NCBI GenBank assembly: GCA_964420065.1
Contig: CAYQQK010000008.1
Coordinates: forward strand, 1 to 64,000
DNA length: 64,000 bases
From: CAYQQK01 sp964420065
Lineage (GTDB): Bacteria; Bacillota; Dethiobacteria; DTU022
Direction of reading: 5' to 3'
Shown piece by piece: positions 60,077 through 64,000 of this stretch (position 1 is the first letter of the stretch; each line of letters opens with the position of its first letter). The translations under genes and the position numbers were made by a program. Under the pieces are notes generated by a model. The model was not told where the DNA came from. It worked only from the letters and a program-made list of their open reading frames with translations, and ran no database searches.

Positions 60077-61792
60077 TTACAGTTCCACGAGGCACCCTTC
60101 GAGGGAGTTGAGTGCCAACCGGGTACAGCCTTCCTCCCCGACACGATCCGGACGGGTTGAGAGCACCACCCGTCGGACTTGCCCCGCTCCGGCCGCCGCC
60201 AGATCAACGATCAGCGGCCGCTTCGCAAAATTCAAGGCCACCGCCAGGCGCTGCCCCGAGCCCGCTTCCCGCAGGTAAAGATAGCAGTCTTGCGGCACGG
60301 CCCGTTCCAGACTGCGGTAACTGCCTTCGGTAAGGGCGGGCAACTCTTTGCGCCGCCGGATCAGTTCCCGGTAAAAATGCAAAAGTGAGCCGGAATCCCG
60401 TTCCTGCACGGCTACGTTACGCCGTTTTAGTTCCGGTCCTGCCGGCAGCCATGGTCCGCCCGTTGTAAAACCGGCTCCGCAACTATCCTCATTCCACTGC
60501 ATCGGCGTGCGGCAGCCATCGCGCCCTTTATGAAAAGGATGCCAGCGTCGCCCGACCGGATCGCGTAATTTTTTGCGGGGGATCCGCCCTTCGAGCATGC
60601 CGATCTCTTCACCATAATAAATAAAGGGGGTACCGCGCAGGGTCAGCAGAAGCAAAGCCAAAAGGCGGGCCCGCGCGTCACCCTTGCCGTCCCGGTGGTA
60701 ACGGCTGATCGCGCGCATCCGGTCGTGGTTACTGAAAGTATAGGCCGGCCAGGCTCCCGGGGGCAAGATCCGTTCCCATGTATCGATGCAACGGCGAAAG
60801 GCGCCGGCCGACCAGCGACAGCGGAGCAGGTTGAAATAAAAGTTCAGGTGCAGTTCGTCACCACGACCGTAGTATGAAGCCACCTGAACCGGATCATCGC
60901 TGATGATCTCGCCGACACCGGCGGTGCCCGGATACTCATCAAAAACCCGGCGGAAGCCTTTTAAAACCCGGTGGACTCCCGGTTGATGCTGGTTGTAGCG
61001 TGTCACCTGGAACTGGGGTAACCCGAACAGTCCGGCCAGAACCTCTTGCGGCAGGAGATCACCGCAATGCGGGCTGTCCGGCGTGATTTTCCGGCGAAAC
61101 CAGGCCGGGTTACAGCGAAACTGCTCATCTTTGCAATAGACATGAGGCACATCAAGGCGGTAACCGCTTGCGCCTCGCCTCAGCCAGAAGCGGATCACAT
61201 CATGCACCGCTTCATGAACCTCCGGATGGGACCAGTTCAAGTCGGGCTGCTCCCTTAAAAAGGAGTGCAGGTAGTACTGCCCGGTCGTTTCGTCCCAGGT
61301 CCAGGCTGGTCCGAAAAAATGATTGCGCCAGTTGTTTGGCGGGCGGTTGCGACGACCCCGGCCGTTGTGCCAGATATACCAATCCCGTTTCGGACGATCA
61401 CGCGAAGCACGCGACTCAATGAACCAGGGATGAGCGGAAGAAGTATGATTAACAACCAGATCCAGAATGACCCGTATTCTACGGCGCCGGCATTCATCTA
61501 CCAGGCGGTCGAAATCTTCCAAGGTTCCATAAACGGGATCAATATTGCAGTAATCGGAAACATCGTAACCGAAATCATGTTGGGGGCTGGGGAAAAAAGG
61601 GTTAAACCAGAGCGCATCCACACCCAGCGAAGCGGCGGTGCCATCGTTAAAATAATCAAGTTTGCTGATAACCCCGGGCAGATCGCCGATTCCATCACCG
61701 TTTGCATCCATGAAGCTGCGCGTATAAATTTGATAAAATACCGCCTTTTGCCACCAGTGCAGGATCACCACCTCCCGCCGACAAACAAACAC
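60077..61792 (-). CDS. GH13 alpha-glucosidase/trehalose-type hydrolase
   Basis: This 571-residue alpha-amylase-family enzyme begins near WWQKAVFYQIYTRSFMDANG, the N-terminus of oligo-1,6-glucosidase and related enzymes. Catalytic residues: nucleophile Asp214 in GYRLDVPH, acid/base Glu295 in AGVGEIISDD and Asp357 in FSNHDRMR. DLVVNHTSSAHPWF and the QWNEDSCGAGFTTG loop are typical of GH13 subfamilies acting on alpha-1,4/1,6 glucosides. The start is uncertain: GTG 61792 is taken, and GTG codons close to GGGAGG seven codons in are alternatives. It is next to the selC junction. Confidence 0.87.
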   Translation of the reverse strand: MFVCRREVVILHWWQKAVFYQIYTRSFMDANGDGIGDLPGVISKLDYFNDGTAASLGVDALWFNPFFPSPQHDFGYDVSDYCNIDPVYGTLEDFDRLVDECRRRRIRVILDLVVNHTSSAHPWFIESRASRDRPKRDWYIWHNGRGRRNRPPNNWRNHFFGPAWTWDETTGQYYLHSFLREQPDLNWSHPEVHEAVHDVIRFWLRRGASGYRLDVPHVYCKDEQFRCNPAWFRRKITPDSPHCGDLLPQEVLAGLFGLPQFQVTRYNQHQPGVHRVLKGFRRVFDEYPGTAGVGEIISDDPVQVASYYGRGDELHLNFYFNLLRCRWSAGAFRRCIDTWERILPPGAWPAYTFSNHDRMRAISRYHRDGKGDARARLLALLLLTLRGTPFIYYGEEIGMLEGRIPRKKLRDPVGRRWHPFHKGRDGCRTPMQWNEDSCGAGFTTGGPWLPAGPELKRRNVAVQERDSGSLLHFYRELIRRRKELPALTEGSYRSLERAVPQDCYLYLREAGSGQRLAVALNFAKRPLIVDLAAAGAGQVRRVVLSTRPDRVGEEGCTRLALNSLEGCLVEL

Positions 61793-61848
61793 CCGGCCGG
61801 ATTACCGGTATTGAAAAGCGCAGACATGGAGGCCTGCGCGCGGCTTTC

Positions 61849-61934
61849 TGGCGGGAGTAGATGGGAATCGAACCCATCGTGGAGGGGCTGCCCCCACCAC
61901 TGGATTTGAAGTCCAGGAGCGCCACCAGGCCGCT
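61849..61934 (-). tRNA. selC: Partial selenocysteine tRNA (selC), 5' acceptor strand missing
   Basis: On the minus strand: anticodon arm CTGGA-CTTCAAA-TCCAG with anticodon TCA, a long variable arm (a 4-bp outer stem GTGG/CCAC enclosing a G-rich/C-rich stem), T arm ATGGG-TTCGATT-CCCAT, eight-base acceptor strand CTACTCCC, then G and CCA. These are tRNA-Sec features. A D-arm (AGCG..CGCT) is present, but the sequence before it, GGCTTTAT, does not pair with CTACTCCC, where GGGAGTAG is required. The gene is therefore cut inside or just before the D-arm, where AT-rich phage-like DNA begins. This copy should not be functional. Confidence 0.8.
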
Positions 61935-62090
61935 ATAAAGCCTTATACCATAAGGGTTTACCTTCTCTTGTATATCCCCAATGCCACTGGATTCCCGTTT
62001 GCTACATTTTACCAGTTCAGATTATGTTACCAGTTTATTGTCTGTTATTTACTTCTTTATAGTTGTAATTATATCCTTTACAGCATTAAA

Positions 62091-62579
62091 TTAAAAAGTG
62101 CTTTCAAAACCCTTTATTTTTCTTATCTCCCTGACTATTTGTCCAAGCATAGATGATTCAAATATCAAATCTCTCTTTTTGCCTTCATCGTTATAACTTA
62201 ACAAAAGGTAGTTTTTTACATCTGTTTTTGAATTCTTCATTGCAAACGCCAATGCACCAAATAGGACAAGTTTCCCCAAGCCTATATCTTTAGTTATTTG
62301 TGTCTCTGAATAAACTTCTACAGTTATAATCATGTCCATCGGTATTTTTATTTTACCTGGTGTCATAAATTTCCCCGATGGTAATAGCAAATCAACAGAA
62401 TCTTCTTTTACAGCTATTTGTGCACTACATCCACCTTCTATATCTTGAAAACCCCCAATATATTTTGCCAAAACATCCCTAATCAAAACACCTTCTTTTT
62501 GATTAGTTCTATCTATGCTTTTTTTTAGGAAAAACGCTATCGAAAAGCATATGATCATTATGAGTAGTGATATTCCCAT
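62091..62579 (-). CDS. Unknown membrane-anchored protein of the phage-like element
   Basis: This 162-residue protein has one N-terminal membrane helix (LLIMIICFSIAFFL) and a soluble domain of about 130 residues with mixed beta/helix character. AAAAGGAG precedes the ATG. No family is recognised. It is AT-rich in codon use, like the tape-measure gene, and lies between that gene's terminator and the attachment junction, so it may be a cargo gene of the element. Confidence 0.6.
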   Translation of the reverse strand: MGISLLIMIICFSIAFFLKKSIDRTNQKEGVLIRDVLAKYIGGFQDIEGGCSAQIAVKEDSVDLLLPSGKFMTPGKIKIPMDMIITVEVYSETQITKDIGLGKLVLFGALAFAMKNSKTDVKNYLLLSYNDEGKKRDLIFESSMLGQIVREIRKIKGFESTF

Positions 62580-62687
62580 TTTTGGCTCCTTTTATTGATT
62601 AATAGCCCACTATTTATACCCTTAAATCTATTTCCACTATGCAATCTATATCCCTTCAAAAGGTGTTTGACTATTTAACTTGCTTTG

Positions 62688-62723
62688 GCAAAGAAGTAGG
62701 TAGCCCATAAAAGACTACCTACT
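62688..62723 (-). terminator. Terminator directly after the tape-measure gene
   Basis: AGTAGGTAG (62695-62703 on plus) and CTACCTACT (62715-62723) form a perfect nine-base stem, overlapping the stop codon; TCTTTG follows on the minus strand. Confidence 0.65.
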
Positions 62724-64000
62724 TAACCCCCATCCTCTCCAATCCGTTCGATATCCCGCCCATAACGATCTTTGTAATTTCTTTCTGTTTACGCTTCAAG
62801 TCAACAACATCTTTAACATTAATCGTTATTTTTGGATTTACTGTCACTGTTTGATTTGTAACACCAGCCAGCCCCGCACCACCTGCAAAGGGATTAAACA
62901 TTGCTGGTATTACTGCTTCCCCTTTATGGAGCAAGGCTAATCCGGTAGTAGGCACGTAAGGTGTTCCTGTCTGGTAAGCCCTTACTCCACCACCGCCGCC
63001 ATCGGTCACCATTTCGTCATTCGATTTGCGCCAAAAGGCTAGTTTATCGGCAATCCAGTCAACCTTATCCGATATCCAACTGCTGATACTTGACCAGATA
63101 CCTTTGATCCCATCCCATAAGTAAGAAAATAAATTACGTCCGATATTTTTAAAATTATCGTATTGGTTCCCAAATATCTCCAGTGTTTCATCAATCTTTT
63201 CACGATACCAGTTTGTAATCAGCCCCCAAACATATTTGATCCCTTCCCACAACCCGGTCATAAGACCCTTACCAATGTCGATAATCAACTTCCCGGCAAG
63301 TTCAAGGATATCAAAAATTAAATTTAAGGCGGTTTCGAATATGTTTTTGATCAAATCCCAGATAGCGGAAGTAATAGTTGATAAAGCCTCCCCCATCTTC
63401 TCCCAATCCCCGGTAAATAAGCCCGTGAAGAAATCAAAGATTCCTTTGATGATCGTAAATGCAGTTTGAATAACATTGGTTATGAAGCCAAACACGGTCG
63501 AAGTAATCGCAATAATATTTTCACCGTATTTATCCCAAAGATCTGTTAAAAACTCTACTACACTTGATATAAACTCCCCTATAGAAGTAAAAACTTCAGA
63601 TATTATCTCAAATAGTGAATTAAATTCTCCTTCACTATCGCTAATGCTATCTTGAATCAAGCCAACTACAAAATTGATAATATTTATAAATACTTGTATT
63701 ACTTGCCCTATGCCGTCAAACGTGTTACCCACAACGGCTTCAACGATTGGCATTACCTCTAAAATATAATCAGCTAAATTCGATACGGCAGGAGCAAACT
63801 TTTCACCTAAACCTAAAAGCATAATCCCAAGGCTATTTTTGATCTTTTCCATAGATCGGCCCAAACCGGCATCCATTGTTTGATACGCCTGTTCTGTAGC
63901 ACCGGCGGCATCGCCCATATTCTCGATATTACGGGCAAACATTTCTGCACTTTCACCGGTTAGCATTAAGGCAGCTTGTCCGGCTTGGATACCCCCAAAC
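62719..64000 (-). CDS. Phage tail tape-measure protein, C-terminal part
   Basis: The frame is open to the right edge of the window, so only the C-terminal 427 residues are seen. The visible part starts FGGIQAGQAALMLTGESAEM, which is typical of the conserved TP901-type tape-measure domain. Long hydrophobic stretches rich in I, F and W follow (SLGIMLLGLGEKFAP, IIKGIFDFFTGLFTGDWEKMG). The C-terminus carries GGGG and a positively charged end. The protein sets tail length and passes through the membrane during DNA injection. A terminator follows at once, so no tail-fibre or lysis genes are co-transcribed behind it. Confidence 0.85.
   Translation of the reverse strand, partial: FGGIQAGQAALMLTGESAEMFARNIENMGDAAGATEQAYQTMDAGLGRSMEKIKNSLGIMLLGLGEKFAPAVSNLADYILEVMPIVEAVVGNTFDGIGQVIQVFINIINFVVGLIQDSISDSEGEFNSLFEIISEVFTSIGEFISSVVEFLTDLWDKYGENIIAITSTVFGFITNVIQTAFTIIKGIFDFFTGLFTGDWEKMGEALSTITSAIWDLIKNIFETALNLIFDILELAGKLIIDIGKGLMTGLWEGIKYVWGLITNWYREKIDETLEIFGNQYDNFKNIGRNLFSYLWDGIKGIWSSISSWISDKVDWIADKLAFWRKSNDEMVTDGGGGGVRAYQTGTPYVPTTGLALLHKGEAVIPAMFNPFAGGAGLAGVTNQTVTVNPKITINVKDVVDLKRKQKEITKIVMGGISNGLERMGVK

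Larger units (their letters stand above)
61935..64000. mobile_element. Edge of an integrated phage-like element in selC
   Basis: Base composition drops sharply to AT-rich exactly at the broken end of the tRNA-Sec gene. The segment encodes a phage tail tape-measure protein, reaching past the window, and one small unknown membrane protein. No integrase is within the window. The tRNA 3' part remaining on the host side is what is left after site-specific integration into a tRNA gene; an intact selC should then stand at the far end. Confidence 0.7.

Noticed and set aside
60627..60640. T-box-like string GGGTACCGCG
   Set aside because: It lies inside the GH13 coding sequence on the opposite strand and has no surrounding T-box structure.
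1..64000. CRISPR array or IS element with a transposase
   Set aside because: No regularly spaced direct repeats and no transposase gene were seen anywhere in the window.

Overview
The window reads as a chromosomal segment of an anaerobic, spore-forming, Gram-positive acetogen or syntroph (Bacillota, Moorella/Peptococcaceae-like). Evidence: a complete methyl/carbonyl branch of the Wood-Ljungdahl pathway, a CtsR-McsA-McsB-ClpC operon, sporulation and germination genes (CotF-like coat proteins, CwlD, SleB-type hydrolase), a flavodiiron protein, MurT/GatD peptidoglycan amidation, and many TTG/GTG starts preceded by strong AGGAGG sites. Most of the window is moderately GC-rich; from about 61.93 kb to the right edge it turns AT-rich and phage-like.

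Layout. 0.2-10.5 kb (minus strand): cooC-cooS-acsB-acsC-acsD-acsE-metV-metF, closed by a terminator. 10.8-15.5 kb (minus): clpC-mcsB-mcsA-ctsR under a CtsR operator. 15.7-16.4 kb: MgtC-family protein with its own promoter. 16.8-22.0 kb (minus): a nuoE / small Cys-rich protein / nuoF / FdhA-like cluster whose large subunit lacks the catalytic Sec/Cys. 22.2-25.2 kb: rhomboid, metallophosphoesterase, SleB-like hydrolase, TetR regulator. 25.2-29.9 kb is a patch with gene decay: frameshifted 5-formyl-THF cyclo-ligase, a GGDEF remnant and a frameshifted trmO around an intact proS, an unknown protein and a RemA-like protein. 30-32 kb: HAD phosphatase and flavodiiron protein. 32.4-35.4 kb: a yybP-ykoY-type (Mn2+) riboswitch in front of a P-type ATPase. 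35.5-41.8 kb (minus): two M16 peptidases, a phosphatase-like polytopic membrane protein and a glycosyltransferase. 42.0 kb: tRNA-Arg(CCG), followed by mgtE with an unusual leader (promoter, small acidic/proline-rich ORF with strong RBS, long-range hairpin). 43.8-46.4 kb: DUF421/DUF4363, DUF2752 and two CotF-like coat genes. 46.8-54.2 kb: two murT-gatD pairs flanking adenine deaminase and a CBS protein. 54.1-61.8 kb: PrsA-like foldase, hisG, aspartate kinase, cwlD, a VanY-like carboxypeptidase, an MntR/DtxR regulator and a GH13 enzyme.

At 61.85-61.93 kb lies the 3' part of a selenocysteine tRNA whose 5' acceptor strand is missing; the AT-rich element with a tail tape-measure gene starts exactly there. 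This looks like an attachment junction of an element integrated in selC.

Functional threads: carbon fixation and redox (acs operon, MetFV, nuoEF/FdhA-like complex), metal homeostasis (Mn riboswitch plus ATPase, MntR, MgtE with its leader, MgtC), and cell-wall/spore biology (two MurT-GatD pairs whose GatD subunits both lack the nucleophilic cysteine, CwlD, SleB, VanY-like).
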